This document shows positions 24,613 through 34,383 of a stretch of DNA of 64,000 bases, in pieces; position 1 is the first letter of the stretch; each line of letters starts with the position of its first letter. The stretch comes from Gleimia sp. 6138-11-ORH1 (GTDB taxonomy: Bacteria; Actinomycetota; Actinomycetes; Actinomycetales; Actinomycetaceae), in NCBI RefSeq assembly GCF_024814355.1, contig NZ_JANUXV010000001.1, positions 496,001 through 560,000 of the forward strand, read 5' to 3'. The notes beneath the pieces are model-generated. The model was not told the origin of the DNA and searched no databases. It saw only the letters and a list, made by a program, of their open reading frames with translations. The position numbers and the translations under genes are program-made.

Positions 24613-26424
24613 ATGAAACGAATCAACTACGTGCGCCAAATGCTGGTTGTAGTCGCAGCTGGCGCACTCGCCACAGGCTTAGCCGCCTGCGGTGGCTCTT
24701 CTACTCCCCAAGGAGCGGCGAAACCCGATGCCGACTCTACCCAGGCTAACGGTTCTGCTTCAATTAGTGTTGCTATGAAGACACCAACCTGGATTCTGCC
24801 AATTTCTGTACCTGGTAAAACACAAGGCGAGAATGGTATTTTCCGTTCCATGCAGTGGCCCGCCTTATTCGACTTTACCCTTGAAGGAAACGCCAAGTAC
24901 AATCTTGACGCAGAACGCTCAATGGCAAACGTGCCAGAGCTAAGCGAAGACGGAAAAACCTACACCATCACCCTCAAAGATCTCAAATGGTCAGATGGCA
25001 CGGCCCTAACCACCCGCGACCTGGAATTTTGGTTCAACCTAATTAAGTACAACAAAGACGAATGGGCATCCTACCGGAAAGGAAACTTCCCAGATAACGT
25101 AGCCTCATTTGAAGTTGTAGACGAAAAAGTCATTAAACTAACCACTACTGAAGTTTACGCACCCGGTTTCTACATGGGGAACCAGCTAGCAGCGCTAACT
25201 CCAATGCCACACCACGTGTGGGCAAAAACAGCTGACGACGGTCAAATCACCGACGATGACCGTACCGAAGCCGGAGCCAAAGCCATTTTCCAATACCTGA
25301 AGAAAGCCTCTGAAGATCCAGCCTCCTATGGAACTAATCCCCTGTGGCAAACCGTATCCGGCCCCTGGAAACTAGCTGCATACACTCCATCAGGTGAAGT
25401 AAAACTAATGGCAAATGACGGTTACCTGGGAAGCGATAAAGCTAAAGTAAAGGAAGTCGTCTTTAAACCTTTCACCTCTGACGACTCAGAGTTCAACACG
25501 CTACGTTCCGGAGGGATCGACTACGGCTATATTCCAGCCGGTTCCATCTCAGAAAAAGGCTACATTGAATCACAGGGCTACAAAGTTTCTCCCTGGTACG
25601 GCTGGTCCATCACCTACATGCCCATGAACTTTGCTAACCCCAAAACCGGTCCCATCTTCAAACAAAAATATATCCGCCAAGCCCTCCAACAGCTTATCGA
25701 TCAAGAAAGTATCTCTAAGGTAATCTGGCAAGAAATGGCTGCGCCCACCTGTGGTCCGGTTCCACAAAAACCGGGGAAAGCAGGATCGTTAGATGGATGT
25801 GCCTACGGCTTCAACCCTGAAAAAGCAAAAGAACTCTTAGAATCACACGGTTGGAAAGTAAACCCAGATGGGGTTACTACTTGTGAACGTCCCGGCACCG
25901 GAGCAAACGAATGTGGCGAAGGAATCAAAGCCGGAACTGAACTACGCTTTGTGATGATTTCACAGTCAGGCTTCACCGCAACTTCAAAGATGATGGCAGA
26001 ACTCAAATCACAGTTCTCCAAGCTGGGCATCGTCCTCGAAATCCAAGAAGTACCTGACTCCGTAGCAGTTTCCCAAAAGTGTAAACCGGACACCGAATGT
26101 AACTGGGACCTTTCCTTCTTCGGCTCCCAAGCATCCTGGTACTACCCAGTTTACGCCTCCGGACAGCGTCTATTCGCTACCGATGCACCCGTGAACCTAG
26201 GTTCCTACTCAGATGCTAAAGCGGATGAACTAATCCAAAAGACACTCGTCTCAGCAGACGAATCTGCCATGCAAGAATACAACGACTACCTGGCAGAAGA
26301 CCTCCCGGTACTGTGGATGCCGAACCCAGTGGCACAGGTATCAGCCTATAAAGCAGATATCAGTGGCATCGATCCACAAGAGCCAACCTTGGGTATGTAC
26401 CCACAAGATTGGTCAAGAAAGTAA
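24613..26424 (+). CDS. ABC transporter substrate-binding lipoprotein, family 5 (peptide/oligosaccharide type)
   Basis: This extracytoplasmic solute-binding protein of 603 residues begins MKRINYVRQ, followed by a hydrophobic stretch and the lipobox GLAAC with Cys26 as lipidated residue. The mature part follows the SBP_bac_5 plan, with YTITLKDLKWSDGTALTTRDLEFWFN near the N-terminus. An earlier in-frame ATG (24586) exists, but GAAAGGAG at 24597-24604 sits just before ATG 24613. Family members bind di- or oligopeptides, and some bind oligosaccharides; given GH29 and ROK next door, a fucosylated glycan or glycopeptide is a reasonable guess. It is the first gene of the importer operon. Confidence 0.93.
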   Translation: MKRINYVRQMLVVVAAGALATGLAACGGSSTPQGAAKPDADSTQANGSASISVAMKTPTWILPISVPGKTQGENGIFRSMQWPALFDFTLEGNAKYNLDAERSMANVPELSEDGKTYTITLKDLKWSDGTALTTRDLEFWFNLIKYNKDEWASYRKGNFPDNVASFEVVDEKVIKLTTTEVYAPGFYMGNQLAALTPMPHHVWAKTADDGQITDDDRTEAGAKAIFQYLKKASEDPASYGTNPLWQTVSGPWKLAAYTPSGEVKLMANDGYLGSDKAKVKEVVFKPFTSDDSEFNTLRSGGIDYGYIPAGSISEKGYIESQGYKVSPWYGWSITYMPMNFANPKTGPIFKQKYIRQALQQLIDQESISKVIWQEMAAPTCGPVPQKPGKAGSLDGCAYGFNPEKAKELLESHGWKVNPDGVTTCERPGTGANECGEGIKAGTELRFVMISQSGFTATSKMMAELKSQFSKLGIVLEIQEVPDSVAVSQKCKPDTECNWDLSFFGSQASWYYPVYASGQRLFATDAPVNLGSYSDAKADELIQKTLVSADESAMQEYNDYLAEDLPVLWMPNPVAQVSAYKADISGIDPQEPTLGMYPQDWSRK

Positions 26425-26445
26425 TTATCTTATCGCACCACTTAA

Positions 26446-26501
26446 GGTGGGGTGGCAAAAGACCTGATAGGGAAACCCCCTAGAACTTTTGCCACCCCAC
26501 C
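26446..26501 (+). other. Large intra-operon hairpin between lipoprotein and permease genes
   Basis: A perfect 16-bp stem (GGTGGGGTGGCAAAAG, 26446-26461, complement 26486-26501) encloses a 24-nt loop that has its own small GGG/CCC hairpin. No T tract follows. Such structures commonly protect the 3' end of binding-protein mRNA or partly stop transcription, so that the lipoprotein is made in excess of the membrane parts. Confidence 0.75.
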
Positions 26502-26521
26502 ACCAGAAAGGCTAACTCCAA

Positions 26522-27478
26522 ATGTGGCGTTACATTCTGAAACGATTAGGACAGGCAATCATCGTCATGTTCCTAGTCACCTTCCTAACCTTCCTCATCC
26601 TCCACCTACTACCCGGAGGCGCCGCGCGTTCCGCTCTTGGCAAAGAAGCCACCGAAGCGCAGATAATCGCCTACAACGCGCAAATGGGCTACGACCAGCC
26701 CTTCATCATCCAATACGGAATGTACCTGGGACGGCTATTCCAAGGGGACCTGGGCTTCTCATTCCAACAAAACCAGCCGATCGCTGACCTAATCGCCCAG
26801 CGCCTGCCCAAAACAATCGTTCTCAGCCTCCTCTCAACGGTTTTAGCAGTAGTTATCGCCGTCCCCTTAGGCGCCTTACAGGCAGTACGCCGCAACAAAC
26901 CCGCCGACTACCTCATCACCGGAGTAGCCCTATTAGCATACGCAACCCCACTCTTTTTCCTGGGAATGCTGTTAATCGTACTCTTTTCACAAGTCTGGCC
27001 GATCCTCCCACCACAAGCCCCCCAAGGCTTCACAGTTGCGGAAATCTTCTCACAGTGGCAAGGCCTCATCCTCCCAGTGATAACCCTGGCGATTGTTGCT
27101 CTAGCAGCATTCACCCGTTACGTACGCTCCACAATGGTAGATAACCTAAACGAAAACTACATTCGTACCGCCCAGGCAAAAGGCCTTTCACCTGCTCGAG
27201 TAACCTTAAAACACGCCCTCGGGAACTCACTATTTCCAGTAATCACCCTACTGGGAATGTACGTGCCACACCTCTTTTCCGGGGCGCTGGTGGTGGAATC
27301 CCTCTTCAACTACCCGGGAATGGGACTAATGTTCTGGCAAGCAACCCAAACCCGCGATTTCCCAGTCCTACTGGCAGTAACCCTAATCGTCTCTTTCGCC
27401 ACGGTAATCGGAGCTTTACTAGCAGACATAGCCTACGCCATGGTCGATCCTCGCGTAAGACTATCTGGAGGCAAATAA
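26522..27478 (+). CDS. ABC transporter permease, DppB/OppB type
   Basis: The 318-residue membrane protein begins MWRYILKRLGQAIIVMFLVTFLTFLILHLLPGG, the classic DppB N-terminus, and has about six transmembrane helices. The EAA-like cytoplasmic loop (YIRTAQAKGLSPARVTLKHALGNSL) contacts the ATPase. GAAAGG lies about 12 nt before the ATG. Its stop overlaps the next permease start by one base (TAATG), so the two are translationally coupled. It forms the channel together with the DppC-type subunit. Confidence 0.95.
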   Translation: MWRYILKRLGQAIIVMFLVTFLTFLILHLLPGGAARSALGKEATEAQIIAYNAQMGYDQPFIIQYGMYLGRLFQGDLGFSFQQNQPIADLIAQRLPKTIVLSLLSTVLAVVIAVPLGALQAVRRNKPADYLITGVALLAYATPLFFLGMLLIVLFSQVWPILPPQAPQGFTVAEIFSQWQGLILPVITLAIVALAAFTRYVRSTMVDNLNENYIRTAQAKGLSPARVTLKHALGNSLFPVITLLGMYVPHLFSGALVVESLFNYPGMGLMFWQATQTRDFPVLLAVTLIVSFATVIGALLADIAYAMVDPRVRLSGGK

Positions 27479-28356
27479 TGGCATCACAAAAAACTAAAAA
27501 ACGCCACGTCGGAATGGGAAGACAGGGCGTAGCCGTATTCTTTGAAAACAAACTCGCTGTCTTTGGACTCTCCCTAGTTATCTTCCTAGTCCTCTTTTCC
27601 TTCCTAGGCCCCCTCATCTACCCTTCGGAACAAGTCCACACTAACCTCTCCCAAGTACATATCGCCCCCGGAGAACAAGGGTTCATCCTGGGAACAGATG
27701 GAGTTGGATACGACCAACTGGGACGGCTTATGCTCGGCGGACAAACCTCACTTATCGTTGGACTTTCAGCCGGACTATTAGCAACGGCCTTTGGAACCAT
27801 CTGGGGCGCCACCGCAGGGTTCATAGGCGGATGGGTGGACGCAGTAATGATGCGTATCGTCGATTCGCTCATGTCAATCCCCGCGCTCTTCCTCTTCATG
27901 CTAATCGCCACCATCGTTACCCCCACCATCCCCATGCTGGTACTGGTTATCTCAGCCTTCGCCTGGCTCAACCCCGCCCGTATGGTTAGAGGTGACTCCA
28001 TCGCCCTACGCTCCCGCGAATTCGTAACCGCCATGCGCGGAATGGGCGGTAAACCACTGCGCGCCGTCCGCACCCACATCGTCAGAAACTCAATCGGCAC
28101 TGTCATAGTAAACGCCACCTTCCAAGTAGCTGACGCCGTACTCTACGTAGCCTACCTCTCCTTCCTGGGACTGGGGGTACCACCACCGGCCGCTAACTGG
28201 GGTGGCATGCTATCCACCGGATTAAGCGAAATCTACTCCGGACGCTGGTGGCTAATTTACCCCCCAGGTATCGCCATTATCCTGTTGGTACTAGCATTCA
28301 ACTTCGTAGGCGACGGACTACGCGACGCATTCGAAGTAAGACTGCGAAAGAGGTAA
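27478..28356 (+). CDS. ABC transporter permease, DppC/OppC type
   Basis: The 292-residue second permease has the DppC layout: a basic N-terminal tail, a first helix (LAVFGLSLVIFLVLFSFLGPLIYP), the periplasmic LGTDGVGYDQLGRLMLGGQTSL motif, and four to five more helices. The EAA loop is REFVTAMRGMGGKPLRAVRTHIVRNS. In canonical members the motif reads LGTDxxGRDxLSR; GYDQLGR is a slight variant. It overlaps the upstream permease by one base and is followed after 6 nt by the ATPase gene with AGGTAAGGAA as ribosome binding site. Confidence 0.95.
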   Translation: MASQKTKKRHVGMGRQGVAVFFENKLAVFGLSLVIFLVLFSFLGPLIYPSEQVHTNLSQVHIAPGEQGFILGTDGVGYDQLGRLMLGGQTSLIVGLSAGLLATAFGTIWGATAGFIGGWVDAVMMRIVDSLMSIPALFLFMLIATIVTPTIPMLVLVISAFAWLNPARMVRGDSIALRSREFVTAMRGMGGKPLRAVRTHIVRNSIGTVIVNATFQVADAVLYVAYLSFLGLGVPPPAANWGGMLSTGLSEIYSGRWWLIYPPGIAIILLVLAFNFVGDGLRDAFEVRLRKR

Positions 28357-28362
28357 GGAAAC

Positions 28363-30381
28363 ATGACAACTCAACCCTTGCTATCAATCCAAGACCTCCA
28401 CGTGACAATCCCACGGCGAAAAGGCCAGGTAACTCCACTCAACGGCGTAAACCTAGACGTTTACGCAGGACAAACGCTGGGAATCGTGGGTGAATCAGGT
28501 TCCGGGAAAACCATGACCGCTTTAGCAGTGATGGGGCTCTTACCCGGTAACGGATATGTTGCCAGCGGAGACATCCTCTTTGACGGCATCAACCTCACCC
28601 AAGAAAAACCAGAAACAGTACGCAAACTTCGCGGCACCCAAATGGGAATGATCTTCCAAGACCCGATGACCTCACTCAATCCCACCATGAGCATCGGGAA
28701 ACAAATCGGAGAATCCCTACGCGTCCATAAAAAATACTCCCGTAAAGATGCCCGCGACGCCGCCATAGAAATCATGCGCAGAGTGGGGATGCCCCGCGCC
28801 GAAAAAATCGTTGACGACTATCCGCACCAGCTTTCAGGTGGAATGCGCCAACGCGCAATGATTGCCATGGCCCTAGTCTGCCACCCGAAACTACTGATCG
28901 CCGATGAACCAACTACCGCCTTAGACGTAACCACCCAAATGCAGATCCTGGATCTTCTCGATGAATTAAAAGAAGAATTCGGGTCAGCAGTCATCCTAGT
29001 TACCCATGACCTGGCGGTGGTATCCGGACGGGCAGATACCGTGGCAGTTATGTACGCTGGGCAGGTGATGGAACAGGCGCCCTCGGAAGAATTCTTCGCC
29101 TCCCCAGACCACCAGTACACGCGCGCCCTGCTAGCGGCCCTGCCAGAACGCGCCACCCACTCAAAAGAACGCCTCTATTCAATCCCCGGAATACCCCCAG
29201 CTCTTACTGAACCGATTAAAGGCTGTCCTTTTGCCCCGCGCTGCACTTTTGCAACCGAGCAATGCCACCGAGAAACTCCCAGCCTTTTAGGAGAAACTCA
29301 TAAAGTTGCCTGTTTCCACCCCGGCGGGGAAAAACTCAAAGTTGAAACATTCGCAGACACCCAGATCGCCCTCACCGAGCAACCCATTATTTTGCAAGTC
29401 GAGGGCGTCTGCAAAGACTTTGAAGCCAGAGCCGGAAGTCTAATCCGTAAGAAAATCGGCACCGTCTCAGCAGTTAAAGACGTATCCTTTAACGTGCGCA
29501 GAGGTGAAACCTTCGGGCTGGTCGGAGAATCAGGCTGCGGAAAATCAACCCTGGGACGCGTAATAGCAGGCTTAGATGAAGCAACCAACGGAAAAATAAT
29601 CATCAACGGAAAAGACCTTTCCAGCCTCACCGGAAGTGATCGCATCAAGTTTCACCGCACAGTGCAGATGATGTTCCAAGACTCTGCTGCCGCAATGGAT
29701 CCCAGAATGCGAGTTGATGAAATCATCTCAGAACCAATGGCGATCCAAAAAACCGCGAAACGCAAAGAAAGGATGGAACGCACTGAAGAACTGGTAGAAA
29801 AGATAGGCTTACCGGAAAACTCACTGGAACGCTACCCGCATGAATTCTCCGGAGGACAGCTCCAAAGAATCGGACTGGCCCGCTCACTTGCTCTCAACCC
29901 AGACGTGATAGTCTGCGACGAGCCGGTCTCTGCACTGGACGTCTCAGTACAGGCCCAGGTTTTAAACCAAATGCGCGAACTACAAACCCAGTACGGACTT
30001 TCTTACCTCTTCATCAGTCACGACCTGGCAGTAGTCCGCTACATGTCTGACCGGATTGGGGTAATGTACCTGGGAACCCTAGTAGAACTGGGAGACGCAG
30101 ACGATATTACCGAAAACCCCCTCCACCCCTATACCAGGGGACTCATCGACGCAGTACCGCGCATCGACGAACCAGTTCTAAATCGTGAAAAGTTCAAGAT
30201 AACCGGTGAACTACCCTCTGCCATCGATCCACCAAGTGGATGTCGCTTCCGCACCAGATGTCCTTTCGCTCAGGAAATCTGCGCAACCGAAGTACCAAAC
30301 CTTGAAGAAAAGGGGACCGTGGGAAGAAACGGGCAAGCCCACCAGGTAGCCTGCCATTTCCCATTACTTCCCCAAAACTAA
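28363..30381 (+). CDS. Fused two-domain ABC transporter ATPase (DppD-DppF type)
   Basis: This 672-residue protein joins both nucleotide-binding subunits of a peptide-type importer. The first half has Walker A GESGSGKT, signature LSGGMRQR and Walker B LLIADEPT. The second half has [16 protein letters not shown] and [12 protein letters not shown]. Each half ends with the oligopeptide-transporter C-terminal Cys motif ([15 protein letters not shown] and [15 protein letters not shown]). In many bacteria these are two genes; fusion is common in actinobacteria. It energises import with the two permeases upstream. The next gene, cutC, starts 1-13 nt downstream. Confidence 0.95.
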   Translation: MTTQPLLSIQDLHVTIPRRKGQVTPLNGVNLDVYAGQTLGIVGESGSGKTMTALAVMGLLPGNGYVASGDILFDGINLTQEKPETVRKLRGTQMGMIFQDPMTSLNPTMSIGKQIGESLRVHKKYSRKDARDAAIEIMRRVGMPRAEKIVDDYPHQLSGGMRQRAMIAMALVCHPKLLIADEPTTALDVTTQMQILDLLDELKEEFGSAVILVTHDLAVVSGRADTVAVMYAGQVMEQAPSEEFFASPDHQYTRALLAALPERATHSKERLYSIPGIPPALTEPIKGCPFAPRCTFATEQCHRETPSLLGETHKVACFHPGGEKLKVETFADTQIALTEQPIILQVEGVCKDFEARAGSLIRKKIGTVSAVKDVSFNVRRGETFGLVGESGCGKSTLGRVIAGLDEATNGKIIINGKDLSSLTGSDRIKFHRTVQMMFQDSAAAMDPRMRVDEIISEPMAIQKTAKRKERMERTEELVEKIGLPENSLERYPHEFSGGQLQRIGLARSLALNPDVIVCDEPVSALDVSVQAQVLNQMRELQTQYGLSYLFISHDLAVVRYMSDRIGVMYLGTLVELGDADDITENPLHPYTRGLIDAVPRIDEPVLNREKFKITGELPSAIDPPSGCRFRTRCPFAQEICATEVPNLEEKGTVGRNGQAHQVACHFPLLPQN

Positions 30382-30394
30382 AATGAGGCGCAAA

Positions 30395-31108
30395 ATGACC
30401 ACAATTGAAGTCTGCGTAGAAGACTTAGCCGCCGTGGCAGCTGCCTACCAAGCCGGTGCAGATCGCGTTGAACTCTGCACTCGGCTTGAGGTAGGCGGAC
30501 TCACCCCACCAGATGAGTTAATCCATGCAACCATCGACCTAATCTCAGGATTACCCACCCCCTTCGGGTTAAGAATCCTGGTACGGGAAGAATACGCTAG
30601 TTTTCAACACACCCCCCAGCAGCAAGCAGCATTAATCGCGGAAGTGATTCGCCTGCGACAAAAATACGCATACACTAAAGTCCCCGTCGGGTTCGTTGTA
30701 GGCGCCCTCGACGAAACAGGGGAAATCCCCACGGAGTTTCTCACCCAAATGGTGAAAGCAGCCCAGGGGTGGCCACTGGTATTTCATCGGGGGATCGACA
30801 GCTGCCCAAACCGTGCTAAAGCCCTAAAAACCCTCAGCGAAAACGGGTTCGACGCAGTACTCACCGCCGGGGGACACCCAACCCTTGCCAACTATCAGCA
30901 ACTAAAAGAAGATATTAAACAAACCAAAGGTAAACTCACCATCATTATCTCTGGGGGAATCCGCGCACACAATGCCACGGAAATCATGCAAATCACCGGC
31001 GCTGAAGAAATCCACTTTAAAGCTCCCTATGCGACAGGTGAACCCGGCACAGACCCGCAGCTGGTAACCGCAATCGTAAAGGCAATTCGGAATGCGTCCC
31101 AAACTTAA
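30395..31108 (+). CDS. cutC: CutC family TIM-barrel protein
   Basis: The roughly 237-residue protein shows the CutC pattern from its start (TTIEVCVEDLAAVAAAYQAGADRVELCT), then GGLTPP, FHRGID and ISGGIRAHNA. The conserved Glu and Cys near the N-terminus and the Arg of FHR mark the presumed active site. CutC was linked to copper homeostasis, but that role is disputed and the fold suggests an enzyme. Here it is the last gene of an importer operon beside GH29 and M81 genes, with no copper genes nearby, which points to metabolism of the imported compound. The frame opens at ATG 30383, but TGAGG lies 7 nt before ATG 30395. Confidence 0.9.
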   Translation: MTTIEVCVEDLAAVAAAYQAGADRVELCTRLEVGGLTPPDELIHATIDLISGLPTPFGLRILVREEYASFQHTPQQQAALIAEVIRLRQKYAYTKVPVGFVVGALDETGEIPTEFLTQMVKAAQGWPLVFHRGIDSCPNRAKALKTLSENGFDAVLTAGGHPTLANYQQLKEDIKQTKGKLTIIISGGIRAHNATEIMQITGAEEIHFKAPYATGEPGTDPQLVTAIVKAIRNASQT

Positions 31109-31114
31109 ACTCAG

Positions 31115-31120
31115 TATGCT
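31115..31120 (+). promoter_or_regulatory. -10 element of uvrB, predicted leaderless
   Basis: TATGCT lies 6 nt before the GTG start of uvrB. The purine run GAAAAGG between them abuts the GTG too closely to be a normal ribosome binding site, so leaderless translation is likely. No LexA box is visible here. Confidence 0.4.
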
Positions 31121-31126
31121 GAAAAG

Positions 31127-33202
31127 GTGAGTGAATTGTTAAGCCGGCGGCAAGCCCCCTTTGAAGTAATTTCCGAATACACGCCCTCAGGTGACCAACC
31201 TAAGGCAATCAAAGAACTAACCGAACGGATCAACGCAGGGGAACGGGACATAACCCTTCTGGGCGCAACCGGCACTGGGAAGTCAGCAACCGCAGCTTGG
31301 TTAATCGAACAGGTGCAGCGTCCCACGCTAATCATGGCACACAATAAAACTCTTGCTGCCCAGTTAGCGGCCGAACTAAGAAGCCTACTGCCCAATAACG
31401 CAGTCGAATATTTCGTATCCTACTACGACTACTATCAGCCGGAAGCCTACGTCCCCCAAACCGACACTTTCATTGAAAAAGACTCCTCAATCAACGAAGA
31501 AGTTGAACGGTTACGTCACTCAGCCACAAACTCGCTTTTAACGCGTAGAGACACAGTTGTCGTCTCTTCAGTATCGTGCATCTACGGGTTAGGTACCCCC
31601 GAAGAATACGTAGACCGCATGGTGGAAATTGAAGTCGGGTTAGAACTTGACCGCGAGCGTTTCCTACGGCAACTGGTAGCCATGCAATATACCCGCAACG
31701 ATGTGGCATTTACCAGGGGAACTTTCCGCGTGCGCGGCGACACCGTGGAAATTATTCCAGTCTACGAAGAACTGGCGATTCGGATTGAATTCTTTGGTGA
31801 TGAAGTTGATTCGCTGGCAGTCCTGCACCCGCTTACCGGCGATTTAATTCGCGAGGTCGATTATACTTATCTTTTCCCGGCCTCCCACTATGTGGCTGGG
31901 GAAGAACGAATGAAAAAAGCGATCGCTTCAATCCAAGCTGAATTAGATGAAAGAGTTGCCTGGTTTGAAGCCCGTAATAAACTACTTGAAGCGCAGCGTT
32001 TGCGGATGCGCACCACCTATGATTTAGAAATGCTCCGCGAAATTGGTTCCTGTGCGGGGATTGAAAACTATTCGCGTCATATTGACGACCGTGCAGCGGG
32101 CACCGCACCGCATACGCTGTTGGATTATTTCCCTGATGACTTCCTGCTCATAATCGACGAATCTCACGTTACCGTTCCCCAGATTGGTGCCATGTATGAA
32201 GGGGATATGTCACGGAAACGCACCTTAGTTGATCACGGGTTCAGGCTACCTTCGGCGATGGATAATCGCCCGCTAAAGTTTGCTGAGTTTTTAGAAAGAG
32301 TGGGGCAGACTGTCTACCTATCGGCAACTCCTGGAAAGTACGAATTGGAACGGTCCAGTGGGGTAGTGGAACAGATTATTCGCCCAACTGGACTGGTTGA
32401 TCCGCTCATTAGAGTTAAACCAACAGAACACCAAATCGACGACCTATTAGCAGAAATCAGAATGAGGGTTTCCCAAAATGAGCGTGTCCTGGTAACCACA
32501 CTTACCAAACGAATGGCCGAGGATTTAACAACCTACTTTGCGGAACGAGGTATCCGAGTTGAATACCTCCACTCTGATGTGGATACGTTACGACGGGTTG
32601 AGTTACTTAGGGAACTACGATTAGGAAAATTTGATGTGTTAGTCGGGATTAACCTCTTAAGAGAGGGCCTGGACTTACCGGAAGTTTCCTTAGTGGCGAT
32701 TCTAGATGCGGATAAAGAAGGATTCTTGCGCTCAACGACCTCGCTGATTCAAACGATTGGCCGCGCCGCCAGAAATGTCTCCGGTGAAGTCCACATGTAT
32801 GCTGATCGCGTCACTGATTCAATGGCAGTGGCAATCGCCGAAACTGAACGGCGCCGAGAAATGCAGATTGCCTACAACCAGGCCCACGGGATTGACCCGC
32901 AACCACTTAGAAAGAAGATTCAAGATGTTACTGACCTCTTAGCCCGAGAGGACATTGATACTCAGGAACTGCTTCAAGGCGGCTACCGGAAAACACCCGC
33001 AAAATCGGGTGAAACAGGTAAAAAACAGCGTGAAAAAGGTGGTAACCTGCCGGCAGCAGAAGCTGAACTGATTGATTTAATTGAAGAATTGACAGTGCAA
33101 ATGCACCTTGCAGCTGAAGATCTGCAGTTCGAACTGGCAGCCAGGTTTAGAGATGAACTAAAGGAGCTGAAGCAAGAACTAAGGCAAATGCGCTCAGCTT
33201 AA
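31127..33202 (+). CDS. uvrB: Excinuclease ABC subunit B
   Basis: UvrB verifies DNA damage after UvrA loading and recruits UvrC in nucleotide excision repair. The 691-residue protein has Walker [16 protein letters not shown] and the damage-gripping beta-hairpin region with [17 protein letters not shown]. The helicase box DESHVT, motif V and VI stretches [17 protein letters not shown] and QTIGRAARN are present. A C-terminal UVR motif ([32 protein letters not shown]) binds UvrC. The GTG start gives [14 protein letters not shown] before the conserved SGDQPKAI. An in-frame TTG 9 nt later is possible. Confidence 0.97.
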   Translation: MSELLSRRQAPFEVISEYTPSGDQPKAIKELTERINAGERDITLLGATGTGKSATAAWLIEQVQRPTLIMAHNKTLAAQLAAELRSLLPNNAVEYFVSYYDYYQPEAYVPQTDTFIEKDSSINEEVERLRHSATNSLLTRRDTVVVSSVSCIYGLGTPEEYVDRMVEIEVGLELDRERFLRQLVAMQYTRNDVAFTRGTFRVRGDTVEIIPVYEELAIRIEFFGDEVDSLAVLHPLTGDLIREVDYTYLFPASHYVAGEERMKKAIASIQAELDERVAWFEARNKLLEAQRLRMRTTYDLEMLREIGSCAGIENYSRHIDDRAAGTAPHTLLDYFPDDFLLIIDESHVTVPQIGAMYEGDMSRKRTLVDHGFRLPSAMDNRPLKFAEFLERVGQTVYLSATPGKYELERSSGVVEQIIRPTGLVDPLIRVKPTEHQIDDLLAEIRMRVSQNERVLVTTLTKRMAEDLTTYFAERGIRVEYLHSDVDTLRRVELLRELRLGKFDVLVGINLLREGLDLPEVSLVAILDADKEGFLRSTTSLIQTIGRAARNVSGEVHMYADRVTDSMAVAIAETERRREMQIAYNQAHGIDPQPLRKKIQDVTDLLAREDIDTQELLQGGYRKTPAKSGETGKKQREKGGNLPAAEAELIDLIEELTVQMHLAAEDLQFELAARFRDELKELKQELRQMRSA

Positions 33203-33311
33203 CAGCTTGGCTTAATGAACCTAACTTATAACTGCGGTAAAGTTAGAAAGTAGCTTAAAAAATAAAACTCAGGTTTGCTTCGATTGCAAGCCCTTAGACA
33301 CGGAGAAGATT

Positions 33312-34307
33312 TTGGACGTACACTTGGCCGGTTGGCTCTTACTTTTCGGCCTGGTAATCACCATGATTACCGTTGATATCGTAGGACATGTGCGCACCCC
33401 GCACGCCCCAACTTTAAAGGAAGCCGCTTCTTGGACCGCTGGATACGTCACTTTAGCAGTGTCTTTCGGCTTTTTAGTCTGGTACTTTTGGAACCTTGAT
33501 TATGCAACTCAGTATTGGGCGGGTTGGATTACCGAATGGTCACTGTCTTTAGACAATCTCTTTGTCTTTGTGATTATTATTGCGGCTTTTAGAGTTCCCC
33601 GTGAATACCAGCAAAAAGTACTTCTTTCCGGGATCATCATTGCCCTGGTGCTGCGCTTCTTCTTCATTCTAATCGGCGCACAACTAATCAACCAATTCTC
33701 GTTTATTTTCTACATTTTTGGCCTGTGGTTAATCTGGACAGCTTACACGCAAGTAAGAGAAGCCACTTCAGGACATAGCGTAAGTGACGAAGAATTCGTA
33801 GAGCCTCTCTTTGTTCGCTTAACTCGTAAGGTATTCCCCGTAACTGACGGTTTCCTCTCAGATAAGTTGCTTCACCGTCACGGCGCGAAAACTTACCTTA
33901 CCCCCATGCTATTGGTAATCATCGCAGTTGGGTCAGCTGACCTCATGTTCGCTTTTGACTCGATTCCAGCTATCTTCGGTTTAACTTCCGAACCATACTT
34001 AGTTTTCGCTGCCAACGCATTTGCTCTGCTTGGTCTGCGCCAACTTTACTTCCTAATCGATGGGCTTTTAGAACGCCTGGTATATCTGCACTGGGGATTG
34101 GCTGCCATCCTTGGTTTCATTGGCGTGAAACTCATTCTCCACGCTATGCATGAAAACAATGTTTCGTTTATCAATAACGGGGAACCTTTTAACGTTCCAG
34201 AAATCGGAATTCCGGCTTCACTGCTATTTATCGTCAGCACATTATTAGTTACCGTAGCCGCCTCCATCTGGAAGTCCCGTTCAGACGCAGCAAAGTCTGC
34301 AGCTTAA
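33312..34307 (+). CDS. TerC-family integral membrane protein
   Basis: The 331-residue protein has about nine transmembrane helices. The TerC hallmarks are the acidic motifs in membrane segments, EWSLSLDNLFVFVIII and GSADLMFAFDSIPAIFGLTSEP. Recent work links TerC proteins to manganese export or to metal supply for exported enzymes; tellurite resistance is a historic name. The TTG start is supported by GGAGAAG 3-9 nt upstream. A P-type cation ATPase follows after a terminator, so both may concern metal balance, but the hairpin between them argues against one operon. Confidence 0.92.
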   Translation: MDVHLAGWLLLFGLVITMITVDIVGHVRTPHAPTLKEAASWTAGYVTLAVSFGFLVWYFWNLDYATQYWAGWITEWSLSLDNLFVFVIIIAAFRVPREYQQKVLLSGIIIALVLRFFFILIGAQLINQFSFIFYIFGLWLIWTAYTQVREATSGHSVSDEEFVEPLFVRLTRKVFPVTDGFLSDKLLHRHGAKTYLTPMLLVIIAVGSADLMFAFDSIPAIFGLTSEPYLVFAANAFALLGLRQLYFLIDGLLERLVYLHWGLAAILGFIGVKLILHAMHENNVSFINNGEPFNVPEIGIPASLLFIVSTLLVTVAASIWKSRSDAAKSAA

Positions 34308-34318
34308 CTTAAAATACA

Positions 34319-34357
34319 TTTCGAGGGCGCCAGCAACCTGTCTGGTCGCCCTCGAAA
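34319..34357 (+). terminator. Terminator after the TerC gene
   Basis: TTTCGAGGGCG and CCAG pair with CTGG and CGCCCTCGAAA across an 8-nt loop with a single bulged T. The hairpin lies 12 nt after the stop codon. Confidence 0.7.
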
Positions 34358-34383
34358 CTATGAATCCAAAGAATCGAATTTGA

